Shown: piece by piece, positions 1 to 7,719 of the stretch
Layout: the number at the start of each line of letters is the position of its first letter
Numbering within the stretch: position 1 is the first letter of the stretch
Assembly: GCA_001412335.1 (NCBI GenBank)
Contig: LKUF01000417.1
Span: 1 to 13,246, forward strand
Direction of reading: 5' to 3'
Length of the DNA: 13,246 bases
Source of the DNA: Methanolinea sp. SDB
GTDB taxonomy: Archaea > Halobacteriota > Methanomicrobia > Methanomicrobiales > Methanospirillaceae
Made by a program: the position numbers and the translations under genes
The notes under the pieces: model-generated
What the model saw: only the letters and a program-made list of their open reading frames with translations
What the model was told of the DNA's origin: nothing
Databases searched by the model: none

Positions 1-1893
1 TCCCCGACAACGACGATCCCGACCACATCACCGACTACCACACCGACGGTCATCCCTGAACTGCCACACGCCTTCTATGGCGGGGTCCATATCGGAGGCG
101 TTCCCGCACCGGTTGGCGTGACAATCGAGGCGATCGTTGCCGGAGGCGGCGGGACTCTCATCACGGACGCGATAGGTGCGTACGGATCGCCGGCGACCGG
201 GGACAAGCTGCTCGTCCAGGGGAATATCTCCGATGCATCGCCGATAGAATTCCTCATCGAGGGACGGGAGGCGCAATGCTATGACGTGGTCGAGGGCGGC
301 CCATGGCAGGACACCTACCCGTTCGGACCAGGCGATGTGACCGAGCTCGATCTGAGACTGGTGGGCCCGATCGCCGGTTTTTCAGCCAGCCCCACATCCG
401 GGATTATGCCGCTTGAAGTGCAGTTCACCGATACGACGATCGGCCAGCCGATCTCGTGGCAATGGGATTTCGGGGATAATACCACGTCCACCGTGCAGAA
501 CCCGGTTCACGTCTATGATACGTTTGGTTTCTTTACCATCTCCCTGACAGTGGATGACGGGACGTACACGGACACCATAACAAAAGACGCGTTGGTCTTT
601 GTCCAGGCACCTCCCGTCGGTGGCGACAAGGGATACTTCCTGGTCCACTGCAACGTAGACGGAGCAGAGGTATACTTTGACGACGACTACAAGGGAATAA
701 TCGAGAGTGGTACGCTTCCCGTACAGGTCTATATCACTGCTGCACCGTACAGGACATACACGGTCCAGAAGGACGGCTATTCGACCGTCACCGAAAACAT
801 CACCCAGTACCCGGCAAAGGACCAGACCGTACACCTCTATGTCACCCTTGAACCGGTGACGGACTACCATACCATCCTGGCGACAGCGGGCGATAACGGG
901 ACGATTGATCCTTCAGGCGAGATCAGCGTTCCTGGAGGCGGCTCCCAGGTCTTTACGATAACACCTGACGACCAATACAGGATCGAGAATGTCTTCGTGA
1001 ACGGAGTCGGCATCGGACCCTCCGGTTCATATGAATTCCCCGATGTTACGGAAGATCAGACGATACACGCCACATTCGCTGCAGAAGGCCCTGACCTGTA
1101 CACGATAACCGCCACCGCCGGAGAACACGGTTCCATCGAGCCTTCCGGTCTTGTCAGTGTCGCTTCCGGAGGATCGGCCGACTTTACGATCAGCGCGGAC
1201 ACGGGCTACGAGATCGCGGACGTCCTGGTCAACAGCGTGTCGATTGGTCCGCAATCGTTCCACCGGTTCGAGAACGTCACCGAGGACATGACCATCCACG
1301 CCACCTTCAGGGACGCCTGGCACGAGTATTACTACATCAACGCCACGGCAGGGACGGGTGGAATGATCACCCCATCCGGGCTCATCGCAGTCCCGCCGGG
1401 TGGAACGCAGAACTTCACCATAACACCATACTACAACTACATCGTGCAGAACGTGATGGTGGACGGCGATGCCAAGGGAGCGGTCAGTGAATGGAGGTTC
1501 CCCGATGTCATATCCAATCACACCATCTCTGCCACCTTCAAGCAGCAGGGAGGCGGCGGCGGCGGCGGTGGCGGCGGCGGCGGCGGCTACAGTGCCCCCA
1601 CGCCAACCACCATCGTCACGACCACGCCCACCACGCAGGTACCCGCTGTCGGCGACTCGGAAGATACGGAAGTGAACGTGACCCCCACCGTCGAGACGGT
1701 GCGGACAGAGACGATCACCACCACGGCGACAACAGTCGTGCCCACGAGCATCTCTCCACCCCAGCCGTTCTGGACCAGGTTCCCGGTTGCATGGCTCGCG
1801 ATACTCCTGGTCCTGCTCATCATCGGCGCCGCAATCGGCATCTACTATTACCGGAAACAGAAGGCCGGAGAAGTCCTCTTTGAAGAAGAATAA
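1..1893 (+). CDS. Cell-surface protein with PKD, PEGA and tandem repeats, membrane anchored (5' end outside window)
   Basis: The reading frame is open from the first base, so the true start lies upstream; an internal GTG at 118 is not the start. Codon numbers here count from base 1. Order: a Thr/Pro linker (1-20), a short domain with a FYGGVHIGG/PAPVG motif (about 23-120), a PKD domain (about 124-202, with WQWDFGD), a PEGA domain (about 211-286), three similar repeats (about 289-513), a run of 13 Gly, a Thr-rich linker, one membrane helix (596-617) and a short charged tail ending in FEEE. Several N-x-S/T sites (for example ENIT, ENVT, SNHT) could carry glycans. This layout is typical of methanogen surface proteins that are held in the membrane at the C terminus and project through the S-layer. 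PKD and PEGA domains suggest adhesion or structural roles, but no enzymatic domain is visible and the specific function is unknown. A T-run follows the stop codon. Confidence 0.88.
   Translation, partial: SPTTTIPTTSPTTTPTVIPELPHAFYGGVHIGGVPAPVGVTIEAIVAGGGGTLITDAIGAYGSPATGDKLLVQGNISDASPIEFLIEGREAQCYDVVEGGPWQDTYPFGPGDVTELDLRLVGPIAGFSASPTSGIMPLEVQFTDTTIGQPISWQWDFGDNTTSTVQNPVHVYDTFGFFTISLTVDDGTYTDTITKDALVFVQAPPVGGDKGYFLVHCNVDGAEVYFDDDYKGIIESGTLPVQVYITAAPYRTYTVQKDGYSTVTENITQYPAKDQTVHLYVTLEPVTDYHTILATAGDNGTIDPSGEISVPGGGSQVFTITPDDQYRIENVFVNGVGIGPSGSYEFPDVTEDQTIHATFAAEGPDLYTITATAGEHGSIEPSGLVSVASGGSADFTISADTGYEIADVLVNSVSIGPQSFHRFENVTEDMTIHATFRDAWHEYYYINATAGTGGMITPSGLIAVPPGGTQNFTITPYYNYIVQNVMVDGDAKGAVSEWRFPDVISNHTISATFKQQGGGGGGGGGGGGGYSAPTPTTIVTTTPTTQVPAVGDSEDTEVNVTPTVETVRTETITTTATTVVPTSISPPQPFWTRFPVAWLAILLVLLIIGAAIGIYYYRKQKAGEVLFEEE
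865..1539 (+). repeat. Three tandem protein repeats of 70-78 residues
   Basis: The repeats begin near bases 865, 1099 and 1330. Each opens with an aromatic residue then a stretch like T-I-x-A-T-A-G, has G-x-I-x-P-S-G, then a G-G-x-x-x-F-T-I core, and closes with D-V-T-E-x-x-T-I-x-A-T-F or a variant of it. This resembles the divergent InlB B-repeat type found in bacterial and archaeal surface proteins (family assignment from memory of the motif). The copies have diverged at the DNA level, so the array is old. Confidence 0.8.
1549..1587 (+). repeat. GGC-codon microsatellite encoding 13 consecutive glycines
   Basis: Thirteen glycine codons in a row, almost all GGC, with one GGA at the left edge and one GGT in the middle. 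The run sits between the last repeat and the Thr-rich linker of the surface protein, so it probably acts as a flexible hinge. Its low complexity makes it prone to length change by replication slippage in units of three bases. Confidence 0.9.
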
Positions 1894-1902
1894 TTCCGTC
1901 CC

Positions 1903-1909
1903 TTTTTTT
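1903..1909 (+). terminator. Possible T-run terminator after the surface protein
   Basis: Seven T in a row begin 10 bases after the TAA stop, followed by a pyrimidine-rich stretch. Archaeal transcription often ends at such T-runs without a hairpin. The remainder of the 146-base gap to rfcS holds no clear TATA box that I can defend, although a promoter for rfcS is expected there. Confidence 0.45.
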
Positions 1910-2039
1910 CCAGCCACTTTCACACCGCATCCCCAGCCTCTTTTCCTGTTGTAACATGGTATTCACTGAAGGCAAAACACAAGCCCGGGATCAACGAAAC
2001 CCAACACTCATAACATTTGAAAGAGGATAAGGAAGTAGA

Positions 2040-3008
2040 ATGGACGAGAGCCGTACCATCTGGATAGAGAAATACCGGCCGATGAGACTGGCAGATATCG
2101 TCGGCCAGGACGAGATAATCGAGAGGCTTGAATCCTACGTGAAGACCGGCAACCTGCCACACCTGCTCTTCACGGGCACCGCGGGTGTCGGGAAGACGAC
2201 GGCTGCAATCGCACTCGCACGGGAGTTCTTCGGCGAATCCTGGCAGATGAATTTCCGCGAGTTGAACGCCTCGGACGAGCGTGGCATAGACGTGGTAAGG
2301 AACCAGATCAAGCAGTTTGCACGGACATCCCCCCTGGGCGGTGCGACATTCAAGGTCCTCTTCCTTGACGAGGCGGATGCCCTCACTCCTGATGCGCAGG
2401 CGGCGCTTCGCCGGACGATGGAGAGCTATGCCCAGTCATGCAGGTTCATCCTTTCATGCAATTACTCGTCAAAGATCATCGACCCGATACAGAGCAGGTG
2501 CGCAATATACCGTTTCAGGCCGCTCGGTGCCGAAGCAATCACAGAGGAGATACAGCGGATTGCAGAAAAGGAAGGCCTGGAAATCTCCGAAAAGGCAATC
2601 GATGCCATCGTCTATATCGCCCAGGGCGACATGCGAAAGGCCATAAACGCCCTCCAGGGAGCGGCGATCATCAGCCAGGAGATCGATGCCGGGATGATCT
2701 ATGCCATCACCGCCTCTGCCCGCCCGGACGAGATCGACGAGTTGCTCTCACTCTCGCTCAAAGGCGATTTTGAAGGAGCGGAAAAGGTACTGGAACAGCT
2801 CCTCCATGAGAGGGGGATCGCCCCGAACGAGATGATCAACCAGTGTTACCGGGCAATCCTGAAACGCCCGATGGAGGAGGAATTGCGGGTTGCCCTGGTC
2901 GACCACCTTGGTACGACCGATTTTTGTCTATCCGAAGGTGCGAGCACTGACATCCAGATGGAGGCGCTTGTTGCCAGGCTCGTGATGACCTCGAGACGGT
3001 ATACATGA
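2040..3008 (+). CDS. rfcS: Replication factor C small subunit (clamp-loader ATPase)
   Basis: A 322-residue AAA+ ATPase of normal length for archaeal RFC small subunits. The clamp loader opens the PCNA ring and places it on primer-template DNA using ATP. Visible motifs: the N-terminal W-I-E-K-Y-R-P box (8-14), Walker A GTAGVGKT (46-53), Walker B with DEAD (110-113), sensor 1 Asn141, the SRC arginine-finger motif (152-154) and sensor 2 in GDMRK (Arg199), followed by the helical collar domain. All catalytic residues are intact, so this should be the active small subunit. The ATG at 2040 follows a purine-rich leader (AGAGGATAAGG) and leaves no upstream truncation of the W-I-E-K-Y-R-P box. mcm starts 10 bases after the stop, so the two are likely cotranscribed. 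A second, degenerate paralogue lies at 11394-12392. Confidence 0.96.
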   Translation: MDESRTIWIEKYRPMRLADIVGQDEIIERLESYVKTGNLPHLLFTGTAGVGKTTAAIALAREFFGESWQMNFRELNASDERGIDVVRNQIKQFARTSPLGGATFKVLFLDEADALTPDAQAALRRTMESYAQSCRFILSCNYSSKIIDPIQSRCAIYRFRPLGAEAITEEIQRIAEKEGLEISEKAIDAIVYIAQGDMRKAINALQGAAIISQEIDAGMIYAITASARPDEIDELLSLSLKGDFEGAEKVLEQLLHERGIAPNEMINQCYRAILKRPMEEELRVALVDHLGTTDFCLSEGASTDIQMEALVARLVMTSRRYT

Positions 3009-3014
3009 GGGATC
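3007..3014 (+). promoter_or_regulatory. Ribosome binding site that decides the TTG start of mcm
   Basis: GAGGGATC overlaps the rfcS stop codon and sits 4 bases before the TTG at 3019. It resembles the archaeal GGAGGTGATC consensus. The upstream frame is closed by stops at 2983 and 2986, and the next in-frame ATG (3190) would remove 57 residues of the conserved N-terminal domain, so TTG is the best start. Confidence 0.6.
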
Positions 3015-3018
3015 GCAA

Positions 3019-5133
3019 TTGGCACGGGATATTGAGACTGAAATAATCGATCGCGATGCCGACTGGAGCAGGTTCTTAAAAAACCGGTACAAGAAACAGC
3101 TGAACGAATTAAACAGGGAGTACCCGTACAAGCGTTCGCTTTTTATCGATTACCGTGAACTGGAGAGTTTCGGAAAGACCGGCATCCGAATGGCCGATGA
3201 ACTTCTGGAAAAACCCGGCGCAGTCATAGAAGACGTAAAAAATGCGATCCGGAACCACCAGCTCATAAAGGCCAGGGAGGGAGAAGGCCCTGCCGAGATA
3301 AATTTTCGGTTCGTCAACCTCCCGAGAAAGATTGGGATCAGGCACATACGGTCGGATCACATCAACAAGTTCGTCAGCGTCGAAGGGATTCTCCGGAAGA
3401 CCACCGAGGTGAGGCCCAGAATCGTCCAGGCGGTATTCCGATGCCCCGGGGGACATCTGACCACCAGGGAACAGGGATATGGAAAATTCAGGGAGCCCGA
3501 AGGGTGCGCGACCGACGGATGCACATTCAAGAAACTGGAACTCGTGCCAAAACGTTCCCGGTTCATCGATTCCCAGAAGCTTCGCATACAGGAGTCTCCC
3601 GAGGGACTGCGGGGAGGCGAACAGCCACAGACCCTTGACGTGGACGCAACCGACGACCTGACAGGCAGGGTCGCTCCGGGTGACCGGGTGGTTATGAACG
3701 GCATTCTCCGCTCGATCCAGCGTGTAAGCCACGGTGACAAGAGCACGATCTTTGACATCTACCTCGAATGCAATTCCATCGAGATCGCCGAGAAAGAGTT
3801 CGAGGAGGTCGAGATCGAAGAGAAAGACGAGGAGGAGATCATCCGTCTCTCGAGAGACCCCAACATCTACCGGAAGATAACCCACTCGATTGCTCCGACG
3901 ATATATGGCAACGAGGACGTAAAAGAGGCTATTGCGCTCCAGCTCTTCGGAGGGATAACAAAAGAGATGCCGGACGGAAGCCACCTGAGGGGTGATATCC
4001 ATGTCCTCCTGATCGGCGACCCCGGTATCGCGAAGAGCCAGCTCCTGCGGTATGTCGTCAAGTTATCACCGCGGGCGATCTACACGAGCGGCCAGTCGTC
4101 AACCTCAGCAGGGCTTACCGCAACCGCGGTAAAGGACGAATTTGGTGACGGCCGGTGGACGCTGGAAGCGGGTGCCCTGGTCCTCGCAGACATGGGTATC
4201 GCCGCCGTCGACGAGATGGACAAGATGCATAAGGAGGACCGGAGCGCGCTGCACGAGGCGATGGAACAGCAGTCCATCAGCGTGGCAAAGGCGGGCATTA
4301 CCGCAACGCTCAAGTCGCGATGCGCCCTCCTGGGAGCTGCCAATCCTAAATACGGGCGTTTCGATGATTATGCTCCAATCGGGGACCAGATCAACATGCC
4401 TGCCTCGCTCCTCTCCAGGTTCGACCTCATCTTTGTGATGACCGATAAACCTGATCACAAGAGGGATGCTGCCATTGCAGAACATATCCTGAAAGCACAC
4501 AACATCGGTGAGACGATCGCCCAGCACAGTCGGCAGCCCATTCCCGGTGTGGACGACGATTACATCGCCGAACAGTTAAAGCCGGTCACACCCGACATCG
4601 AGCCCATGGTCTTTCGCAAGTACGTGGCCTATGCAAAAAGGACCTGTTTTCCTCGCCTGAGCGATGATGCCAGGAATTCGCTTATCGATTATTACATGAA
4701 ACTCCGTGACCTTGCATCGGAGTCGTCAAAACCGGTCCCGGTGACCGCACGGCAGCTCGAGGCACTGGTCCGCCTCGCAGAGGCAAGTGCACGTATCAGG
4801 CTTTCCAATACCATCGAACCGGTTGACGCGGAGAGGGTGGTCAAGATCGTGGATACCTGCCTCCGACAGGTTGCATACGACGCCAAAAGCGGGAGTTTCG
4901 ATATAGACCGGGTCGTTACCGGTTTCTCGAAAGGCAAGCGGGACCTCATCCGGATGATCAAGCTTGCCATACGGGACTTGGCCGATGACAACGGCCGTGC
5001 ACAGATCGAAGACGTCATCACCCGGCTTATCCAGGAAGGCCATTCAAGGGAAGAGATACGGCTCCAGATCGACATGTTCCTTCGCCATGGAGAAGCTATG
5101 GAGCCCAAGCCGGGGATCATAAAACTGATCTGA
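3019..5133 (+). CDS. mcm: Replicative DNA helicase MCM
   Basis: A 704-residue minichromosome maintenance protein, the hexameric 3'-to-5' helicase that unwinds DNA at the archaeal replication fork. The N-terminal DNA-binding part carries a zinc site with candidate ligands Cys142, His146, Cys163 and Cys168. The AAA+ core has the MCM-type Walker A GDPGIAKS (333-340), Walker B with DEMD (398-401), sensor 1 in LLGAANPKYG and the arginine-finger motif SRFD (466-469). A C-terminal winged-helix-like region ends the protein. Length and motif order are complete, with no frameshift. The start is a TTG with a good ribosome binding site across the rfcS stop. It lies 10 bases after rfcS, which groups helicase and clamp loader in one transcript. 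No T-run terminator is visible after its TGA. Confidence 0.97.
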   Translation: MARDIETEIIDRDADWSRFLKNRYKKQLNELNREYPYKRSLFIDYRELESFGKTGIRMADELLEKPGAVIEDVKNAIRNHQLIKAREGEGPAEINFRFVNLPRKIGIRHIRSDHINKFVSVEGILRKTTEVRPRIVQAVFRCPGGHLTTREQGYGKFREPEGCATDGCTFKKLELVPKRSRFIDSQKLRIQESPEGLRGGEQPQTLDVDATDDLTGRVAPGDRVVMNGILRSIQRVSHGDKSTIFDIYLECNSIEIAEKEFEEVEIEEKDEEEIIRLSRDPNIYRKITHSIAPTIYGNEDVKEAIALQLFGGITKEMPDGSHLRGDIHVLLIGDPGIAKSQLLRYVVKLSPRAIYTSGQSSTSAGLTATAVKDEFGDGRWTLEAGALVLADMGIAAVDEMDKMHKEDRSALHEAMEQQSISVAKAGITATLKSRCALLGAANPKYGRFDDYAPIGDQINMPASLLSRFDLIFVMTDKPDHKRDAAIAEHILKAHNIGETIAQHSRQPIPGVDDDYIAEQLKPVTPDIEPMVFRKYVAYAKRTCFPRLSDDARNSLIDYYMKLRDLASESSKPVPVTARQLEALVRLAEASARIRLSNTIEPVDAERVVKIVDTCLRQVAYDAKSGSFDIDRVVTGFSKGKRDLIRMIKLAIRDLADDNGRAQIEDVITRLIQEGHSREEIRLQIDMFLRHGEAMEPKPGIIKLI

Positions 5134-5138
5134 ACCGC

Positions 5139-5146
5139 AATATCTA
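5139..5146 (+). promoter_or_regulatory. Possible TATA box for mptD (leaderless transcript)
   Basis: AATATCTA preceded by CCGC lies about 32 bases before the mptD ATG. With the usual archaeal spacing, transcription would begin within a few bases of the ATG at 5175. No Shine-Dalgarno sequence is seen before that ATG, which fits a leaderless message. The match to the TATA consensus is only moderate. Confidence 0.35.
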
Positions 5147-5174
5147 ATCTCTTCTGAAATGAAACCACTGTATC

Positions 5175-5528
5175 ATGGTCACCGACCGTGAACAGGCAAT
5201 CTTTGAGGCTGCCGTGAAACTTGGTGCCCTCTACCACCAGTGGGTGGGCACCCCCATCTCCCCAGCAACTGCCCACCTCGTGGAAAAGGCGATAGAGGAG
5301 AGTGTCAAACTCCAGCCATATGTTGTGGAGGTCAACGTGCACCTCGATCGGGAGCTGATGTCTCCCAATGTCTTTGGGTATTCTGAGCTGAAAGGACTGA
5401 TGTTTGACGTCGATGTGGTGACCCGGGTGGGTGGAGTGTCCTGCCACGCCAGGCTGTACCGGAAAGGAGAGTATCCCCTGATGGAGATAATCGAGTGCCA
5501 TGAAGGACCGCACGTATCCGGTGACTGA
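5175..5528 (+). CDS. mptD: Archaeal 7,8-dihydroneopterin aldolase (MptD family)
   Basis: A 117-residue protein of the archaea-specific dihydroneopterin aldolase family (formerly DUF372), unrelated to bacterial FolB. It cleaves 7,8-dihydroneopterin to 6-hydroxymethyl-7,8-dihydropterin and glycolaldehyde on the route to tetrahydromethanopterin, the C1 carrier of methanogenesis. The family signature A-I-F-E-A-x-x-K-L-G-A-L-x-H-Q (8-22) and V-G-T-P (24-27) is clear. Glu11, His21 and Gln47 have the same spacing as residues I recall as active-site residues of the Methanocaldococcus jannaschii enzyme, and Tyr95 is near the expected tyrosine. Length matches the family. Its 3' end overlaps the next gene by 29 bases, so the two are probably cotranscribed and translationally coupled. 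No Shine-Dalgarno precedes the ATG, so a short or leaderless transcript is likely. Confidence 0.88.
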   Translation: MVTDREQAIFEAAVKLGALYHQWVGTPISPATAHLVEKAIEESVKLQPYVVEVNVHLDRELMSPNVFGYSELKGLMFDVDVVTRVGGVSCHARLYRKGEYPLMEIIECHEGPHVSGD

Positions 5529-6327
5529 CGACCACATCCATCTCGATCCGGCCAACGGGAGGGGACTTGCCGCCGCGAAAGATTTCCGGAATGCCGGAGG
5601 CAGCCACATCTTCCTTGTAAGCAAGCCGTCGGGGTCGTTTGGCATACTTCCCAGAAGAGGGAGCGATTTTCTCCCGGTATTCGAAGAGACGCTCCGTGTC
5701 GCAGGCATGGTTCGGGAACTGGGGGTCTCCGTATTCCCGGTCCTCGGCGTTCACCCCGCCGAAATATCACGGCTCTCTTCGGTCATGCCCCTCCCTGAGG
5801 CGGTATCTGTGATGAAAGGCGGACTGGAGGAGGCTGCCAGGTCCGTCGAGAAGGGAGATGCTGTTGCCCTGAAGAGCGGAAGACCCCACTACGAGGTACC
5901 TGCCGAAATCTGGAACGCCTCGAACGAGATACTCTCTTTTGCGCTTTCACTTGCAGCAGACCTCGACTGTGCCATACAGCTCCATGCCGAGACCGGGCCG
6001 TGCAGTGACGTCGTCGCGATGGCGGCCGATGCAGGGATCGGGATTGACCGGGTGGTGAAGCACTATGCGACGCCTGACACCGAACTTATGCCTTCGATGA
6101 TTGCTACGCACCCCGGAATCCCGGACATGGTGAGGGAAGACCGCGTTTTCACGATGGAAAGCGATTACATGGATGAGAATTCCCGGCCGGGAGCGGTTAT
6201 CGGGCCAAAGTCAGTGCCCCGTGTCACGAGAAAGATGATCGAGACCGCGATTATCACCATCGATGATGCCTGGAAGATCCATTCCCACAACCCCTCCCGT
6301 ACCTATGGAGTCGATATAAACCTGTGA
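5500..6327 (+). CDS. TatD-related TIM-barrel metal-dependent hydrolase (COG1099-like)
   Basis: A 275-residue member of the archaeal branch of the TatD/amidohydrolase superfamily. Substrate unknown. Candidate metal ligands in order: HIH (His12, His14), Lys125 in ALKSGRPHYEV, His162 in LHAETG, His188 in VKHYA, and Asp222 in ESDYMDE. His85 in GVHP is also conserved-looking. Classical TatD proteins have Glu in a GE[IVC]G motif where Lys125 falls; Lys there resembles the carboxylated lysine that bridges two metals in phosphotriesterase-type enzymes. The gene overlaps mptD by 29 bases, suggesting coupled expression and perhaps a role in pterin synthesis (inference). The ATG at 5500 is used, but a GTG at 5521, overlapping the mptD stop by 8 bases, would start just before the HxH motif and cannot be excluded. 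A promoter for the next gene begins soon after the stop. Confidence 0.85.
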   Translation: MKDRTYPVTDDHIHLDPANGRGLAAAKDFRNAGGSHIFLVSKPSGSFGILPRRGSDFLPVFEETLRVAGMVRELGVSVFPVLGVHPAEISRLSSVMPLPEAVSVMKGGLEEAARSVEKGDAVALKSGRPHYEVPAEIWNASNEILSFALSLAADLDCAIQLHAETGPCSDVVAMAADAGIGIDRVVKHYATPDTELMPSMIATHPGIPDMVREDRVFTMESDYMDENSRPGAVIGPKSVPRVTRKMIETAIITIDDAWKIHSHNPSRTYGVDINL

Positions 6328-6354
6328 CTATCGCTCCAAAAACCTCCTGCTGAC

Positions 6355-6364
6355 ATTTTATTAT
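6355..6364 (+). promoter_or_regulatory. TATA box of the DUF424-to-methyltransferase gene run
   Basis: ATTTTATTAT is an AT-rich island in GC-rich sequence, centred about 28 bases before the ATG at 6388. This spacing predicts a transcription start at or within a few bases of the ATG, and no Shine-Dalgarno is present, so the first gene is probably read from a leaderless message. It is the clearest promoter in the window and heads an eight-gene run of about 6.7 kb. Confidence 0.55.
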
Positions 6365-6387
6365 GGTTCCTTTCCCATACTGTACAG

Positions 6388-6681
6388 ATGTATCTAAAGG
6401 TTCACCAGAGCCCCGACGGCAACGAGGTGGTGGCTGTCTGCGATCGTGAACTGCTGAATACCACGGTGAAGCGGGGCGATCTCGAGATCCGTATCAGCAA
6501 AGACTTTTATGGGGACCGCCTGTCACAGCCCCAAGATGTGCGGTCATTGCTCGCGAAGGCAGATAATATCAACCTGATGGGCGAACGTGTCGTAGCCCTC
6601 GCCATCGAGATGGGCCTTGTCGAGCAGGCTGGTTGTATCATGTTCGGGACCGTCCCCCACGCACAGGTTATCAGGATATGA
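6388..6681 (+). CDS. DUF424 family archaeal protein of unknown function
   Basis: A 97-residue protein that matches the archaeal DUF424 pattern: an opening M-Y-L-K-V, then C-D-x-E-L-L, I-S-x-D-F-Y-G, A-x-x-x-N-L-x-G-E-R-x-V-x-L-A-I-E-x-G-L-V and a closing V-P-H-A-Q-V. No signal peptide, membrane helix or catalytic motif is visible. It is the first gene of the run and shares an ATGA overlap with nmd3, so the two are translated together. That partnership suggests a role connected with the ribosome, but this is inference from context. Length is normal for the family. Confidence 0.88.
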   Translation: MYLKVHQSPDGNEVVAVCDRELLNTTVKRGDLEIRISKDFYGDRLSQPQDVRSLLAKADNINLMGERVVALAIEMGLVEQAGCIMFGTVPHAQVIRI

Positions 6682-7718
6682 GAATCAAGGAGAATATCTG
6701 CCCCAGGTGCGGAGGGCCCTCTCCTGACGGCGGCATCTGCGCCCGGTGCAGGGTCGACCAGATCCAGTGGATGGAGTGTGACCCCCGTATCTTTGTCATC
6801 GAATGCCCGTCCTGCGGTGCATGGAAAGAGGCGGGTGCCTGGTCTGATCTGTACCGTGAAAGGGCGGACATTGCAACTGAGAGAATTTTACGGGCCATTC
6901 ACCTGGATCCAGGGGTCGAGTCGCCCGAGTTTGATATGCGCATCGAAGATATCAGTCCCAACAGGTCACGTGCCAGTTGCGCTGTATCAGCATCCATACT
7001 TGATATCCCTGTTCAGGGGTCGTGTAGCATCGAGATAGTATGGCAGAAGGAGCAGTGTGACCGGTGCAGCAGGATGTCCGGAAGCTACTACGAGGGGGTT
7101 GTACAGGTACGGGCGAAGGGGAGAAAGCCCTACCCGTTCGAGATCGCAACCGCTGCCGGTATCGCCCAGGAGACAGAGGATGCCCTCCAGGAAGGGGGAG
7201 AGAGGCTCTCTTTTATCTCCCGCATGGACGAGAGCAGGGACGGCCTTGATATCACCGTCGGTTCCCAGAGAATGGGGCAGGAGATCTCTTCGAATATTGT
7301 ACGGAGACTCGGAGGCAGGTTTACAACCCATCCCAAGCTGATAGGGGAAAAGGCCGGCAGGCAGGTCTACCGGATCACCTACTCGGTCAGGCTCCCGAAA
7401 TATACCAGGGAGGATATTATCCTCCTTGGCGGCAGGTACGGCGAGGTGATTGCCGTCGACAAGGAGAATATCAGGTACAGGGATCTCTTTTCAGGTGCCA
7501 TCAGAACGGTAAAGGAGAACTCTGTAGAACGACTCATCGGCAACCTGCGGGATGCCGAGAGCGTAATGATCGTCTTCCGCGACGGTGACATGATCGGGGT
7601 GCTGGAACCTGCCTCGGGAAAGACGATCGAATGCCAGATCCATCATTCTTCCCCGCTCTGCGCCGGACAGGAGATCAGGATAATGAGGGATGGAATAGAT
7701 CTCATAGTCATCGGGTAG
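6678..7718 (+). CDS. nmd3: NMD3-like 50S ribosome biogenesis factor
   Basis: A 346-residue archaeal homologue of NMD3, which in eukaryotes binds the large ribosomal subunit and adapts it for export; in archaea it presumably acts in late large-subunit maturation or quality control. Zinc-binding pairs: Cys8/Cys11 with Cys21/Cys24, Cys43/Cys46 and Cys127/Cys130. The last pair is in the family motif C-D-R-C-S-R followed by Y-Y-E-G-V-V-Q. The C-terminal third has the small beta domains seen in archaeal members. The start is the ATG at 6678 inside the DUF424 stop (ATGA). The frame extends 15 codons further upstream, but those lie within DUF424 and precede the first zinc motif by too much. taw2 starts one base after the stop. 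Confidence 0.9.
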   Translation: MRIKENICPRCGGPSPDGGICARCRVDQIQWMECDPRIFVIECPSCGAWKEAGAWSDLYRERADIATERILRAIHLDPGVESPEFDMRIEDISPNRSRASCAVSASILDIPVQGSCSIEIVWQKEQCDRCSRMSGSYYEGVVQVRAKGRKPYPFEIATAAGIAQETEDALQEGGERLSFISRMDESRDGLDITVGSQRMGQEISSNIVRRLGGRFTTHPKLIGEKAGRQVYRITYSVRLPKYTREDIILLGGRYGEVIAVDKENIRYRDLFSGAIRTVKENSVERLIGNLRDAESVMIVFRDGDMIGVLEPASGKTIECQIHHSSPLCAGQEIRIMRDGIDLIVIG

Positions 7719-7719
7719 C

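Noticed and set aside
1549..1587. GGC run as a CRISPR or other regulatory repeat
   Set aside because: It is a continuous in-frame glycine run within a gene with no spacers.
1027..1923. 298-residue open frame on the - strand under the surface protein
   Set aside because: It is a by-product of GC-rich codon use and the GGC run opposite a gene with clear domains; its translation is low-complexity and lacks any recognisable motif.
3109..4002. 297-residue open frame on the - strand inside mcm
   Set aside because: It lies wholly within the conserved N-terminal half of MCM and has no ribosome binding site or family motif; antisense shadow.
4692..5708. 338-residue open frame on the - strand across mcm, mptD and the hydrolase
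   Set aside because: It runs through three recognised genes on the other strand and its translation looks like antisense of them.
6633..6677. Upstream extension of nmd3 to a start at 6633
   Set aside because: Lies inside DUF424, precedes the N-terminal zinc motif by unconserved residues, and the ATGA overlap at 6678 is a typical coupled start.
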